NCBI GenBank assembly: GCA_025677825.1
Contig: JAIXMO010000008.1
Location: 248,001 to 312,000 of the forward strand
Length of the DNA stretch: 64,000 nt
Direction: 5' to 3'
From: Helicostylum pulchrum
Lineage: Eukaryota; Mucoromycota; Mucoromycetes; Mucorales; Mucoraceae
Part shown: piece after piece, positions 1-11,705 of the stretch
How positions within the stretch are numbered: position 1 is the first letter of the stretch
Layout of the letters: every line of letters starts with the position of its first letter
Made by a program: the position numbers and the translations under genes
The notes under the pieces: model-generated
Database searches by the model: none
Told to the model about the DNA's origin: nothing
Seen by the model: only the letters and a program-made list of their open reading frames with translations

Positions 1-1131
1 CTAATTCCTCAGCAGCCTTCATGGCGAAACCAACGGTTCTGGAGTGAGCAACAATAGTGATATCCTTACCGACACGTTCGATCTTGGCCTTACCGATAGG
101 GATAACAAAGTCAGAAGAGAGAGCTTCAGCTGACATAGGGTAAGAGGTACCGTATTCAAGTTCGTTTTCGAGAACGACAACAGGGTTAGGGTCACGAATA
201 GCAGCCTTTAATAAACCCTTGGCATCTTCAGAGTTCCAAGGAGAAACAACCTTGAGACCAGGAACGGAACCGTACCAGGCAGAGAAATCTTGAGAATGTT
301 GAGCACCAACACCAGCAGCGGCACCGTTAGGTCCACGGAAAACAATAGGACACTTTACAAGACCACCAGACATATAATGGGTCTTGGCAGCAGAGTTAAC
401 AATTTGATCAATAGCCTAATTTACACAGTTTTTTTTTAGTACACACTATTTTCTCTAGTTTTTTTGTTTGTTTTTTTTTTTGCCTTACTTGCATAGCAAA
501 GTTGAAAGTCATGAACTCACAAACGGGCTTTAAACCACTGAAGGCAGAACCAACAGCGATACCAGCAAAACCCATCTCAGTGATAGGAGTATCGATAACA
601 CGCTTAGGACCAAACTTATCTAATAAACCTTTGGTGACCTAATGAAAATTTTTTTGTTTAGTTGGTTAAAAAAAAAGTAATAATTTTGAAACTCCTTTAG
701 CTTACTACCCCCTTGACCCGAATCTACCCCAATCTTTTTTTATAATTTCCCGGATTGTCCCATTTTTTATTTTTTCACCCCTACAACAACGCGGTTTCTC
801 TTTTTTGTTTTGATTTTTTTTTATATATATTACCTTGTAAGCACCGTTGTATTGAGCAACTTCTTCACCGAGGATATAAACCTTATCATCCTTAATCATT
901 TCTTCCTCTAAAGCTTGGTTTAAAGCTTCACGAACGGTCATCTATATTTATATATCATAATTAAAAAAACTGTTTTTTTTTTTCGAAAAAGCAGAACCTG
1001 AAAAGATATCTAACCTCAGTTCCAGTTGAGTTGAAACGTCTTTGTGTAAGAGCAACAGCAGTAGGCTTTACTGAAAGAGAGGCAACACGCTTAACAGCGG
1101 TAGGAGCCATACGATTAAGAGTTGCAAGCAT
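1..1131 (-). CDS. PDB1: Pyruvate dehydrogenase E1 component subunit beta, mitochondrial (partial; 3' end lies outside the window)
   Basis: This is the beta subunit of the E1 heterotetramer, which decarboxylates pyruvate with thiamine diphosphate in the mitochondrial matrix. Four exons are visible on the minus strand: 1131-1015, 941-834, 638-489 and 415-1, joined in phase 0 by GT-AG introns. Exon 1 encodes a 39-residue Arg/Ala/Thr-rich presequence ending RRFNSTGTE, typical of mitochondrial import. Exon 2 carries [14 protein letters not shown] and [12 protein letters not shown]. Exons 3 and 4 carry [24 protein letters not shown] and [15 protein letters not shown], all hallmarks of the family. 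The start is the first ATG before the presequence. About 263 codons are present of the usual 330 or so; the C-terminal domain is cut off by the window edge. The intron between 834 and 638 is unusually long for this window (about 195 nt). Identification is firm. Confidence 0.96.
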
Positions 1132-2296
1132 TTTTATTTATTTGTAAAAAGGTTTGGATTGAACAAGGAAGAAAAAAACAAAAAGAGAAAAAAGAAAATA
1201 AATAAATATAACCCAAGATAACAAGAAAACCCGCCTCCGCCCGCACCTATACTAATATTTCTTTCTGCTAAAAACAATTGTCACAATTTTTTTTTAAACC
1301 TCCACTCAGCCGTAATAGAAAATACCACTTTTTCTATATTCCACACTGGATCTTTTTCTAAAAAGCCTTATAAACTACTATATTAGACTTTTGTGATACA
1401 TGTAAAAAAAAAAAATTGGTTTCTTAACGCTATCGTTTTCCAATTATTTTGTTGTATGTGTACGTTATATATGTTTGTGTGTACTATGAGAAGGTTTCTA
1501 AACCTTCTTTGTTATGCAGGCAATCGTTTTTAACCGTTGGTACTAGTTTAATTTTTTCCGGTCCGGAATATATTCTCCTCAACACCCCCCCTCCACATGT
1601 ATGCAGTGAGGGAAAAGAATTTTTCCTCAACTAGAGCGCTTATTGAAAAAAAATTCAGGACCCCTCACTATTTTAAAGTATGATCTTGAAACTGCTTATA
1701 ATTCGGTGGAAGCAAGCCATTGTTACAGGCAAAGGAAAGTAATTCTCATTTATCGTATTGATCTTTTTGTTTTAGAGAAAAAAGAAAAAGAAAGAGAGAG
1801 AGAGATCAAAAAAGCTTTTTAAAATATACGTGTACATTTTACGCGGCACTTGTAAATTTACTGATAGATCTTTTTTATCTTTTACTTCTACTCTCAGTCT
1901 CAACAGATAAGCCTAAACAGCTTTTCGCCCAAGCATGTTTAAAAATATCATGCGGACATTTTTTTTATCTGATTTTACTCAGATTTTTTTTTTACGCTAG
2001 CATATTGTGCATGTAAATGAATATGTTTATACCAAATGTCTTGTATTTGGAGAGTTGGTAGACTACTTTTTTACTTATCTTTATAAAGGGCACAAAAAAA
2101 AAAAAAAACTAGTTCGATATCTACATATGCTCTAAAACTTGTCGTTACAACTTATTTCAACACACAAAAAAATGTTGTTCCCGACTAGTTTCACGCAAGA
2201 AAGTTAAAAAAAATGCGACGCAATTTATTTTTTGCCTGGACATGTATCATACTTTAATATACACGAGAAAAAAAAATTAAAGTATATGTATTAATT
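1132..2296. other. Intergenic region upstream of PDB1
   Basis: This AT-rich sequence has many A and T homopolymers and no credible coding region. The small open frame at 1449-1634 has no homology signal and codon use typical of random AT-rich sequence. The PDB1 promoter must lie near 1132-1400, but no distinct element stands out. Confidence 0.6.
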
Positions 2297-3142
2297 TAGG
2301 ATCAACTCGTATATTGCAGCGGATAAATTTGTGGAAGATTTAGATAAGATCTTACCACCACCTACTAGCGTTGTACCTCCCCTACACTGGTACTATTTAT
2401 ACTTCTACAGCATACAAGGCTGATGCTAGCAGAATACTTCCTCCTCGTACTGCGTCCAGTTTACCTGCTTCCACTTCTTCAAAAGGATACAAGATTTTCG
2501 GAAAGAAAGAAAAAGAGTAAAATTTGATATAAAATATTTTTATTTTATTTGTACATAAAAATGCCTTGCATTATTGCACCTAATAACCAGCCTCAATGTA
2601 AACTAGAACTCCTCATATAAGTTATTTTAAGTGTGAATTAATTCACTAAACGAACCACAAACGATAACGTAACTGTCCATTATAGAGTGCAGATATATTA
2701 TACAGTATTTTTGTTGCTGGACATATAATTGTCCCCGTCCCACTGTTCGATTAAAGGGGTGGATTTCTTTCAATTCATGAAATAATCTTCGTGTTGCAGG
2801 CGTGCATATAAGTCCAGAAGGCTGTGAAAAAGCATAACGCCTGAAAGCATACTCTGTTTTAAGTATATATTTGGTTGTGTCTATTAGAAAGAACTGACGA
2901 CCTAAAGAAAAGGCTTACATCCTGCTGGTCTTATCCAAGAAGACGGGTCGAATATACGCCCCCCTCTATATCTCGCGTGTCTTTGTGTTCTTTCACAGCT
3001 TTGTTCTCTGCACAACTTTGTGTTATGTTCACAGAGGCGCGTTGGGTTAGTACCAGTAGCGGAAAGCCCATTATTCTGATGATAGGTGAGATTTGAGAAA
3101 GTTTCTAGTAGGGGAACTTTACATTGGTGTACATTACATTCG
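2297..3142. repeat. Left arm of a ~0.85-kb inverted repeat (SEC1-derived)
   Basis: This segment is the near-exact reverse complement of 4788-5640. Over the non-coding portion (about 2521-3142) only occasional substitutions were seen, for example at the polyadenylation-side sequence around 2578 and 2605. It contains, reading on plus, a damaged copy of the last SEC1 exon followed by about 620 bp of SEC1 downstream sequence. The two arms flank a 1.65-kb unique spacer, so the whole could form a large hairpin. It could be a segmental inverted duplication or the product of a foldback-type element; no target-site duplication was recognised. Confidence 0.9.
2300..2520 (+). pseudogene. Broken duplicate of the SEC1 last exon
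   Basis: The sequence matches the terminal SEC1 exon (5636-5410 on minus), including the intron acceptor just upstream and the same stop codon context at 2518-2520. It is not functional. A 9-nt stretch near 2340 is missing relative to SEC1, a 1-nt insertion occurs in the run near 2383, and the start of the exon has diverged strongly. No promoter or upstream exons accompany it. The coding-derived end is more diverged than the adjacent non-coding part of the arm. Confidence 0.85.
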
Positions 3143-4787
3143 GAGTGTTTACTGATTAAAAAGAAAAAGAGCATTTATCAGCGACTGTTCAACAAGAGCT
3201 GTCATTATCACTACCACTGCCATAACAACAAGAGGAATATTTATCTTCAGACCTTTCAAACTGATGAAATGAAATAATTTAAGAACAACCAGTAACTCAT
3301 CAATACATTTTTTTTAAGAAAAAAAAATTGCAGTCTTTTTTACTCTAATTGGTATTTAAAACACGTAAATAGATTATCTATCTAATACGAGAACAATAAG
3401 GAATTATGCACTTCTTTAATCCCGCTATTTACTTCCTGTACTTATTACGGCTAAAATTGTAGAGATGAATAGATCACAAAAATCTAGGTTTCTTGTTCAA
3501 TTTTTTTATACTTTTAAAATATCATCATCAATAGCGTGATGATGTTCTTAATAAAAATACCGAGTTTATAGAGGATTGAATCACTCAAAAATAAATATCA
3601 CAGTATTTTTTTTTTTGTATGACACAAATGTACTTGTAAAAGTATTTGGCTCTATAAAATGACGGCTATTATTCTTTTACAGAAAGTTTAGCTATAGTTC
3701 TACAATTTCGAATTAGTTATAGTTGACTTTGCTTTAATACAGCATGTTAGGTATTAGACATTGGACAGCGTTAACCCCAAATCTAGGAGTCTTCATTATA
3801 TACTTTTGAATCATTAACATGGTTCAATAGTAAGTTTGTTTATAAAGAAATATATTTCTTCTATTGATAGGTAGATATAAGGCCACCATTAAATAGAGCT
3901 ACTACAGCATATTTGTTTTAACCTACAGTTGAATTATTTTATATGGGTGAATAACGACAGTATAATTAATTGAGATAAAGAAACTTATTTTATTTAATTT
4001 TTAAAAAAATATATTTATAAAAGTAGACGTTAGCCGGTTTCTTTTCTTTTTTTTTAAAAAAAAAAGAAGAGACCGTTTTCCAAGCATAACCAACGTGGAA
4101 ACCTCTGTCCTTGTATGCTCTTCGCTTTTATTTCACTTGCATAAAAAGCCACTGGTGGAGTGCCAGAAGATGCGATGTGGACTTCCTTGTTATTGATCCT
4201 ACGACAGAAGGAAGCGTAAAAAAAAAAACCTGTAACCTGAACTAGGTCCAGAATTTTCAACCGAAAGTCAGAATCACATCACTCTCATAGACTGCTTTTC
4301 GACGACATGAACTTTTTTAAGGAACATGACAGCAGTTGGGCGGAGGTAAAGGTATTATATGGGATCATCACCGTTTCAATTTTAAAGAAGAAGAAAGCGG
4401 ATACTCACCAAAAAGGGTAGTTGGGGTATGGATATAGCTTGCATATATCAACAGGGCTTAATTTCTTTATGGGGCGTACTATCACCCATAAATGCCAATC
4501 CGCGGTCAGACGCTGTCCCAGCGGGGGTATCATCACTCGCGCCCATAAAGAAGGATAAGAAGAACGGAGGTGGGTCTTGATGTAGACTACAAGTGAAAAT
4601 GAATCTAGTAAGCTTGCTCCCAAAAGAGGGTCGAAAAACCTCTTTCTCGCAAAAACTATAAGGAACAAATGAGGGGGAGAAAAGTCAACTCCTACACAAC
4701 TATTCAACTTCTACCTCACAAGGCAAAGAGACGATTACACAAATGTAATGTACACGAATGCAACGTACACGAATGTAAACGTATACA
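3143..4787. other. Spacer between the inverted-repeat arms
   Basis: About 1.65 kb of sequence separates the two arms. The left half is AT-rich and empty. The right part (about 4060-4700) is slightly GC-richer and holds open frames of 68 and 100 codons on minus, neither of which resembles a known family. No transposase signature was seen, so if the inverted repeat is a mobile element it would be non-autonomous. Confidence 0.55.
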
Positions 4788-4812
4788 CGAATGTAATGTA
4801 CACCAATGTAAA
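4740..4812. repeat. Imperfect ~15-bp minisatellite at the inner edge of the right arm
   Basis: Four to five degenerate copies of a unit close to GAATGTAATGTACAC run in tandem from 4740 to 4812. Only the last one or two units are shared with the left arm, which ends at 3142 inside a unit. The inverted duplication therefore ends within the minisatellite, or the array expanded on one side after duplication. Confidence 0.8.
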
Positions 4813-5640
4813 GTTCCCCTACTAGAAACTTTCTCAAATCTCACCTATCATCAGAATAATGGGCTTTCCGCTACTGGTACTAACCCAACGCGCCTCTGTG
4901 AACATAACACAAAGTTGTGCAGAGAACAAAGCTGTGAAAGAACACAAAGACACGCGAGATATAGAGGGGGGCGTATATTCGACCCGTCTTCTTGGATAAG
5001 ACCAGCAGGATGTAAGCCTTTTCTTTAGGTCGTCAGTTCTTTCTAATAGACACAACCAAATATATACTTAAAACAGAGTATGCTTTCAGGCGTTATGCTT
5101 TTTCACAGCCTTCTGGACTTATATGCACGCCTGCAACACGAAGATTATTTCATGAATTGAAAGAAATCCACCCCTTTAATCGAACAGTGGGACGGGGACA
5201 ATTATATGTCCAGCAACAAAAATACTGTATAATATATCTGCACTCTATAATGGACAGTTACGTTATCGTTTGTGGTTCGTTTAGTGAATTAATTCACACT
5301 TAAAATAACTTATATGAGGAGTTCTAGTTTACACTGAGGCTGGTTATTAGGTACAATAATGCAAGGCATTTTTATGTACAAATAAAATAAAAATATTTTA
5401 TATCAAATTTTACTCTTTTTCTTTCTTTCCGAAAATCTTGTATCCTTTTGAAGAAGTGGAAGCAGGTAAACTGGACGCAGTACGAGGAGGAAGTATTCTG
5501 CTAGCATCAGCCTTATGTGATGTAGTATGAATAGTACCGGTGTAGGGAGGTACAACGCTAGTAGGTGGTGGTAAGATCTTATCTAATTTACCTAAATCTT
5601 CCACAAATTTGTCAGGTGTAATAATATGAGTTGAACCTAT
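4788..5640. repeat. Right arm of the inverted repeat, overlapping the SEC1 3' end
   Basis: This arm is the presumed original copy, because it is continuous with the intact SEC1 gene. It covers the final SEC1 exon, the 3' untranslated region and downstream DNA to the minisatellite. A 60-nt part (about 4975-5025) resembles sequence at 35740-35770: both contain a variant of TCTTGGATAAGACCARCAGG followed by TGTA. The arm may therefore include an older dispersed element. Confidence 0.88.
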
Positions 5641-8078
5641 TAAAAATTATGTTAGCTTTTCATCTTTTTTTTTATTATAATTTTTTTTTTTTACCAATAT
5701 AAACTTCACGATCAAAAGTTTCTGCAAGTTCATAAGCGGATCGAATTTCAGAATAAGTCATACCACCTACAATAAAGATAATAATAGGAGGGCCGGAAGG
5801 TGGTTTAGGTGCAGCCTATATAGAAAGATTAATAAAACATACAATTATAAAAAAAAAAGAAACTATAACTTACATTAGCACCAGTAGATTTCTTATGCCA
5901 TTGAGTCTTATAAACACGCAACTTGGGAACTTCCTTTACAACCTGAGAAGGGTCTCTACGAAGACTCTTTTGTCTTACGTTTTTACTAGCGTAATTAGGG
6001 AATAAACTTTGATCGATGGTACCATCAATATGACCCTCGGCAATACGCTTAACAACAGGTACATAACGAGATAAATCAAAAGGAACTTCTTGTTGAATGT
6101 TCTTCTTCTTTTTACCCTTCTTTGTCTTTTGACCTTGTCGATTAGCAGACTTGGATAATTGAACACCCAACAACCTAATGTTCTCAATAGCGTCCTTGTA
6201 TTCTTGTTCTAAACGAGCAACGGAGAGTAAAGACTCCAAGTCTTCAGGGTCAACTGTATCAGATGTAGCGATCCATAATAAAATAAGACGGGCCTTAACA
6301 ATGCTACTGGTATAAGGGTCGTCAAGAATAGGAGTTAATGATTCAACCAAGTTCTTAGGTTTATCACCATCGGGTGTTTCACCACATGCCATGTCTTGTT
6401 CAAGTAAACCAATGACTTCTAAATTTTGGTCTTTAAATTCAGTCATACAAGCAGCAGCAATATTCATATGAGCCGAGAACTAATGCCCAAAAAAAAAAAT
6501 AGTTTAAGCATAAACCTCTTTTTTCTTTTCTTTCTTTTTTTACTTACTCTGGTCTTCATTTCTTGATATTGAGGCAAGTTACCAATCATATTCTTCATAT
6601 CATTTAAACTTCCAGCAGTAGTAGGACCACCAGAAGAATTAATCTTGTTTTCGTTTAAAAAGACATTGAAATCATCAATAAGTTTTTCAGTGGTACTAGC
6701 AATATGCATATGACGGATAGCAGTATAGACTGGATCTGTCTCAATTAAAGTAACCTCTTGGTCTTGCGTAGTACCGTCTTCTTGTGTATACTTATACTCG
6801 TACTTGAGACCAGCTGGGATTTCTTCTACTTCCAATAAATCAGCTACCATGGCTTGGTATGTAAATTCGTGCAAAAAGGGTGAGATATGATCAATGGTAC
6901 GATCGAGAATAATCAATGTACCGCTAGGAAGTGGTGGATCTCTTGGTGGCTTATATATATGATTATAATAAGTAAAAAGTACAAAACAATAATTATAAAA
7001 AAAAAAAGACTTACAGGAAATTCAGGGTTAGTAGCACAAAAGGTATCTAATTCTGCTTGAACTAATCGAGTTAAATGTTCAGGAATTCTTCTGTTAATTG
7101 TTTGCTTATCGTCAAGAGGACGATGATACCGAATTAATGGGTTTTCACCGATTGTAACACAAACACATAAAAGCTAAAGAGGTAGGATGAATAAAAAAGA
7201 TCAAAAATAAAAATAAAAAAAAGGTACCTGTTTAGCAATATCTTCAAGTTGAGACTCAATTTGAATAGGGCTGGTCTCTTCACTGGCAAATAATCCAAGA
7301 AACTTTCTTTGATCATCTAAAGTATAAACACAATTTTCACGAACTAACAAAAAGAGTAAATATTATTTCTCTTTTTTTTTTTACTCAAGATGAAACATAC
7401 CTAAAAAGTCCACATACATTTCCTTTAAACTTCTAATATCGTTGGCAGCATTAGCAGCATTTAAAAGATGAGTAAATTCATTAAAAGTGTTGTTTTCCAA
7501 GCCTATACATTGTAACGAAAAAATAGTTTAAAATCATTGGTTTCGTCCCTTTTTTTTTGCCTGTCTTTCTTACCATTGATAAAGTGAACATGAGCAGCTG
7601 CATACATTGGCCCTTCAGCACGTGAAAAATCATCTACAAGACGTGAACAAGACTCAATACAAGGTGTCAAAATATAAATAGCTTCGTAACTGGGATAAGG
7701 TTGTCTGGGTTTCTCAATATTCTCTACCACTGTATAAAAAAAAAAAAAAAAAAAAGTTAAAGCGTTTTCAAAAAAAGGGGGGGATTAAATAACACTTCTT
7801 ACAAGTAACCTATACGAAATAAATGTTAGTATCTTTTACATATTACGATGAACAAGATGAACTTTACATTTTCCTCGAGAATGTCATACATTTTACAAGC
7901 TGAATTCAAGATTTTGGAAGAAAGACTGTCGACAACCACCAACTTCCATCTACCGGCAGGATTTACTGTTTTAATAAGTTCCAAAAAACCTAAAGATAGA
8001 GCAAGTTAAAACAACACACTCAAAGCAGTTTTCGTTGTAGACTTTACGCTTTTTCAAGATTTCATCTATGCCAATCAT
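5410..8078 (-). CDS. SEC1: Sec1/Munc18 (SM) family protein, exocytic SNARE regulator
   Basis: SM proteins clasp syntaxin and assembled SNAREs to drive vesicle fusion at the plasma membrane. Eleven exons give 682 residues, the normal SM length: 8078-8048, 7989-7868, 7809-7803, 7729-7574, 7502-7401, 7343-7228, 7173-7015, 6949-6548, 6479-5874, 5815-5695 and 5636-5410. Diagnostic stretches are the N-terminal GRWKLVVVDSLSSKILNSAC, EKPRQPYPSYEAIYILTP, LIILDRTIDHISPFLHEFTY and, near the C-terminus, IIIFIVGGMTYSEIRSAYE with GSTHIITPDKF. These fit the plasma-membrane Sec1/Munc18-1 branch better than Sly1, Vps33 or Vps45. A Lys-rich insertion (KTKKGKKKKN) sits in domain 3a. The third exon is only 7 nt. 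The 3' exon and downstream DNA are duplicated in inverted orientation at 2297-3142. The leader before the ATG is CT-rich. Confidence 0.95.
7803..7809 (-). other. 7-nt SEC1 micro-exon
   Basis: The seven bases GTTACTT lie between an acceptor AG (7811-7810) and a strong donor GTAAG (7802 and below). Joining exon 2 (ending in codon 51), these 7 nt and exon 4 (starting TG at 7729) restores the reading frame and yields EENVTLVENIEK, which matches the conserved SM-family strand at this position. Skipping it would shift the frame. Confidence 0.85.
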
Positions 8079-8691
8079 TTTTTTTTTATGTACAAGAAAG
8101 AAAAAGAAAAGGGGCGGAAACCAAAATAGAATAAAAAGGTTCAGAAAAGAGGGCTGAGGTTTTTGAATAAATAAAAAAAATATTTGTACTCTTCTGCTTC
8201 AGGCTCATGTAGAGTGATTGTTTTTACACAAAATGGCTATACTGTAAATTCTATTTTAAAAAAGAAGCACAAAAATAGATAATAGTAGAAAAGATAGAAA
8301 TAAAATAAAATAAAAGAGACTTCATACAAACATCCAATAGTACTTTTATTATTCTTCAAGAAGTTGTATTTATGAGTCGAGTCGGTTGATGTGCTTGGTG
8401 ATTGAGGCAGTAACATTTTTTTGGGCGAATAGCGTACTGTCAAATATAAATTGCCATATACCAAGCAGTGTGCACGCGAAAGTCTGATATGTGGTTAATT
8501 GTGGGCTAAAACCAGGCGCTAAACTTAGCAATTGCTATTTATTTTTATCCTAAATATATTCGGTACAGAAAATATCTTCAGCTTTTTAAAGGTTTCAATA
8601 GATGATTCTTTGTATTTGGTCGTAATAAAGTAGCCGCTCGCTTTAGTAGTATCCGGGGTTTTGCGAAAATTCACTCAGAAAGTGCGAACAA
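8079..8691. other. Intergenic region upstream of SEC1
   Basis: Purine-rich on plus immediately upstream of SEC1 (a CT-rich leader for that gene), then AT-rich sequence. The open frame at 8237-8464 on minus shows no family signal. Nothing else is recognised. Confidence 0.55.
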
Positions 8692-9333
8692 TTAACAGCT
8701 ACTAAAAAAGAGCAGAATTAGTTGAATTTTGATTTCATTCAACCGCTCAATATCGTCACGTTTTAAAGCTGGTTTTTTCCGAGATGGAACGTTTTTACTT
8801 GGGGTTTGAAGCTTGGACACAATATTTCCTTTTACAACTGTAATTGAATCATTGGCTTCTGCGTTGTCTTCATCTAATATATTTGACTCACTTTGGTAAT
8901 GAATGCCGGTGTGGTCTTCTACAGTTTCTGGAGTGCTGTTATTAGAGGAAGATTGAATTTCTTCGGCGAGGCTGCGAGCACCCTGCTCCGCAAGAACATT
9001 ACCAGTTACTATACTCTACTGTATAGCATTTTCTAGAGTAACCTGTGTTTGGAGTGAGAAATATTGGCGTTTATATAATGTCATGAACTTCTCTTTGTTG
9101 TGCCTGCCTCGCAAATGGGTGTACGCTTTGGCGGCGTAATTTTTTAAAGGATGATGTATTATTTCAGTGGGAGTCATATCCTTAATTAATGCTAACGCAA
9201 CAGTTATTTCTTCATGTGCACGCGAGGCGGAGAAACGTGGAACATTGGTAAAGTTAAAATGATTATCTACGATTGATTTTACACTTTTCCAGCTAGAGAC
9301 ATTGGACGTTAAAATATTGGACGGAATGTGCAG
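8692..9333 (-). pseudogene. Decayed gene of unknown family, one internal stop
   Basis: A reading frame on minus stays open from about 9333 to the stop at 8694-8692, except for one in-frame TAG at 9018-9016. It starts with no ATG, just after an upstream stop. It encodes segments such as SWKSVKSIVDNHFNF, LIKDMTPTEIIHHPLKNYAA and KRQYFSLQTQVTLE, then an acidic Ser/Asn-rich linker and a basic tail (SRKKPALKRDDIERLNEIK). Third-position variety (mixed T/C and A/G) looks coding. I do not recognise the family; a basic tail behind an acidic linker would suit a DNA-binding or transposon-associated protein, but that is a guess. No flanking terminal repeats were seen. Confidence 0.6.
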
Positions 9334-11055
9334 TTATTTGCGTGTTCATAAGTTTAATACGAAACTTCCGTTCAACACCCATTAAGAGTAGCTTTAGGCA
9401 TTTATAATGTTGTTATAATCTTCAATAAGATAAAATTTAAAAGAATAAAAGAAGGAGGGTGTTTTTGAGTGGATAATGAGAGAATATTCTCTCAATGCGA
9501 CAATCATGGGTTTGCTGTCACTGTCATGTCTTTTGATATTTTCTTACAAAAAAATGCGCTTTTTGTTTTTTCTTCTACTTTTTAAAATAAGGGGAAATCT
9601 TGATACACGGTCAATTTACACGGTTGGTTAAAAGAATGATAAAATAAATAGATGATAAAATACGGGGCCCTCTACTCATGCGATCTATTTACTCATCATG
9701 GCGTATTCATAGACTGTTTGTTTCTTATAGTTGTTAGTTAATTATTTTTATTATACTTGATTCATGCAAGATTCCTTTTTATGCGGTTAGTTAAAACCAA
9801 GTTGAGTGAGTGAGCGCATGAAAAAGTAATAAAATACGTAACACTATTTTGGATCAACTGTGCAAATAGAACCATGCAGTTATCAAGAGTTCCTCTATAA
9901 TAACTGACCCTATGCTTTTTTTTTTGGATTAAACCCAGAAAATAGATCATCGTAAACAAAAGGGATAACGTTTATCAAGAAGCTCTGCATACGGCTATAG
10001 GTTACAATATGAGCTTAACCTCGTCTATCATATTGATAATTTATTTTAACATGGTATACTTTTTGCATTTAAATCTGCGGCAGAAAAAACATCATTCTCC
10101 GTTACAATAAAACCATTGTAAAACCCTTGCCCAAAAAAATAAAATAAAAACTACATCTTTGAAAGGTGTTTGTTTGCAACGCTTAAACCTAATTTTTTTA
10201 AGGTTTTAATAAAATATGATTGGATGTAGTACCAATGGTCCATTTGCAAATAAAGTGCTTTCTTTCTCTCTTGGGCGTAATTTTTTTTGCTGCATGACCC
10301 TTTGGGTATTCTCAGGGACAACTTGCGCGGCTTGAATACGGTCAGATGATGATTCCTTTTTACGTTTACATTACACAAAGGGTTTCCTTTCATTTAAAAA
10401 AGCTGTGTACAACAGTTGATCTACAGGCAAAAAAGTCTTCCGCTGAATTATAAAAAGTGCAATTGCTGGGTTGATTTACTAGAAAGATTAGCAGTTTTTT
10501 TTGGATCCGAACGTAACACGGGGAATTGTATATCAAGATAACAGTTGATAATTAGTTGGTCCTTTGACTTATTAGCAAAGTGCTATAATGAGATAATAAT
10601 AAAATAGACAGTAGAAAATAGAGAGTAATAAAAAAAAAGTTTTTTTATTTTATTGCAGTGATAAAAACTGTTGCTCTCGTTTCGCAGTCTGAATCTGCTT
10701 GTTTTTTGTTAAAAGCTCTCTTAATTGTTAAAGGGTATAGAAGTATGTTGTTTCACAGCAGCCAAAAAGAACGATCACGTCAAACTACTGCGAAAAAAAA
10801 AAAAAAGTACACGAACACGGAACCCATTTTAGGCAAAAACGAGAAATCAAGTTGAATGGTTCGTAACAGTCGCGAACAAAAAAAAAATCGGTCATTTAAA
10901 AAAAAGCAAGTAAAAAAAAAAGTCCTGTAATAAGTTTTTTTTTTTTTCTTCTTCTCTTTTCTCTTTTATAGAAGTCAAAAAAATCTTGTTGCGAAAAAAC
11001 AAACGATCAAGAACATACAACTTTCTTTTTTTCTTTCTTAAAAAATAGACGAAAA
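9334..11055. other. Intergenic region
   Basis: AT-rich sequence without a convincing gene. Small open frames at 9762-9959 and 10151-10393 (minus) and 10658-10855 (plus) have no recognisable motif. The last 150 bp contain a CT-rich leader typical of the start of genes in this window, preceding the exportin-T ATG. Confidence 0.55.
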
Positions 11056-11662
11056 ATGGATCAAATCGAACAAGCTGTAATGTATGCTCTTGGACCTCAA
11101 GTTGATCCCAACTTGAAAGCTCAGGTAATTTTTCTTTTTATTTTTTTTTTACGCGTGCAATGTATTGGTTCATTCTTGTTTATTTGAATCTTACCCATCT
11201 TTTTTTTTATAAAAAAAAACCCCTTTCTGTTAGGCCAATGCATATTGTGAACAAGTTAAGAATTCCGAGGATGGTTGGCAATTATGTATTCAATTGTTTA
11301 TGAAAGAACCTAAAGCGTAAGTAACCGAAGCAACAACAACAAAAAAAAGTGGCCAGTTTTTGTTTACTAATGGTTTATGTAGTCTTCCTGAGGCTCGATT
11401 CTTTTCTTTACAAGTAGTTGAAAATACATTGAGAAATAGGTAATTTTTTTTAATTTTTTTTGACTATTCGACAGGTGATATATCATTTTTTATTTTTTGT
11501 TGACTCATATTACTTCATTTAGGTATGACAGCTTGGATAGTGCCGCAGTAGAGTACATCCAAAGAACCATGATGGAATATCTTCGTAGAGAATTCGTTGA
11601 CAATACCAATGCTTCCGAGGAATCTTGTAAGTACATATATCCAAGATAAAAGAGATAGATAT

Positions 11663-11705
<43 letters not shown>

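Noticed and set aside
2875..3174. 73- and 90-codon frames in the left repeat arm, mirrored in the right arm with a 119-codon frame
   Set aside because: They lie in duplicated SEC1 downstream DNA, sit antisense to each other and show no family signal.
4405..4707. 100-codon minus frame in the inverted-repeat spacer
   Set aside because: It has no motif, no leader and only weak coding composition. It is kept only as part of the spacer description.
10151..10393. 80-codon basic frame on minus
   Set aside because: Lys-rich AT-driven composition with no splice partners or homology signal.
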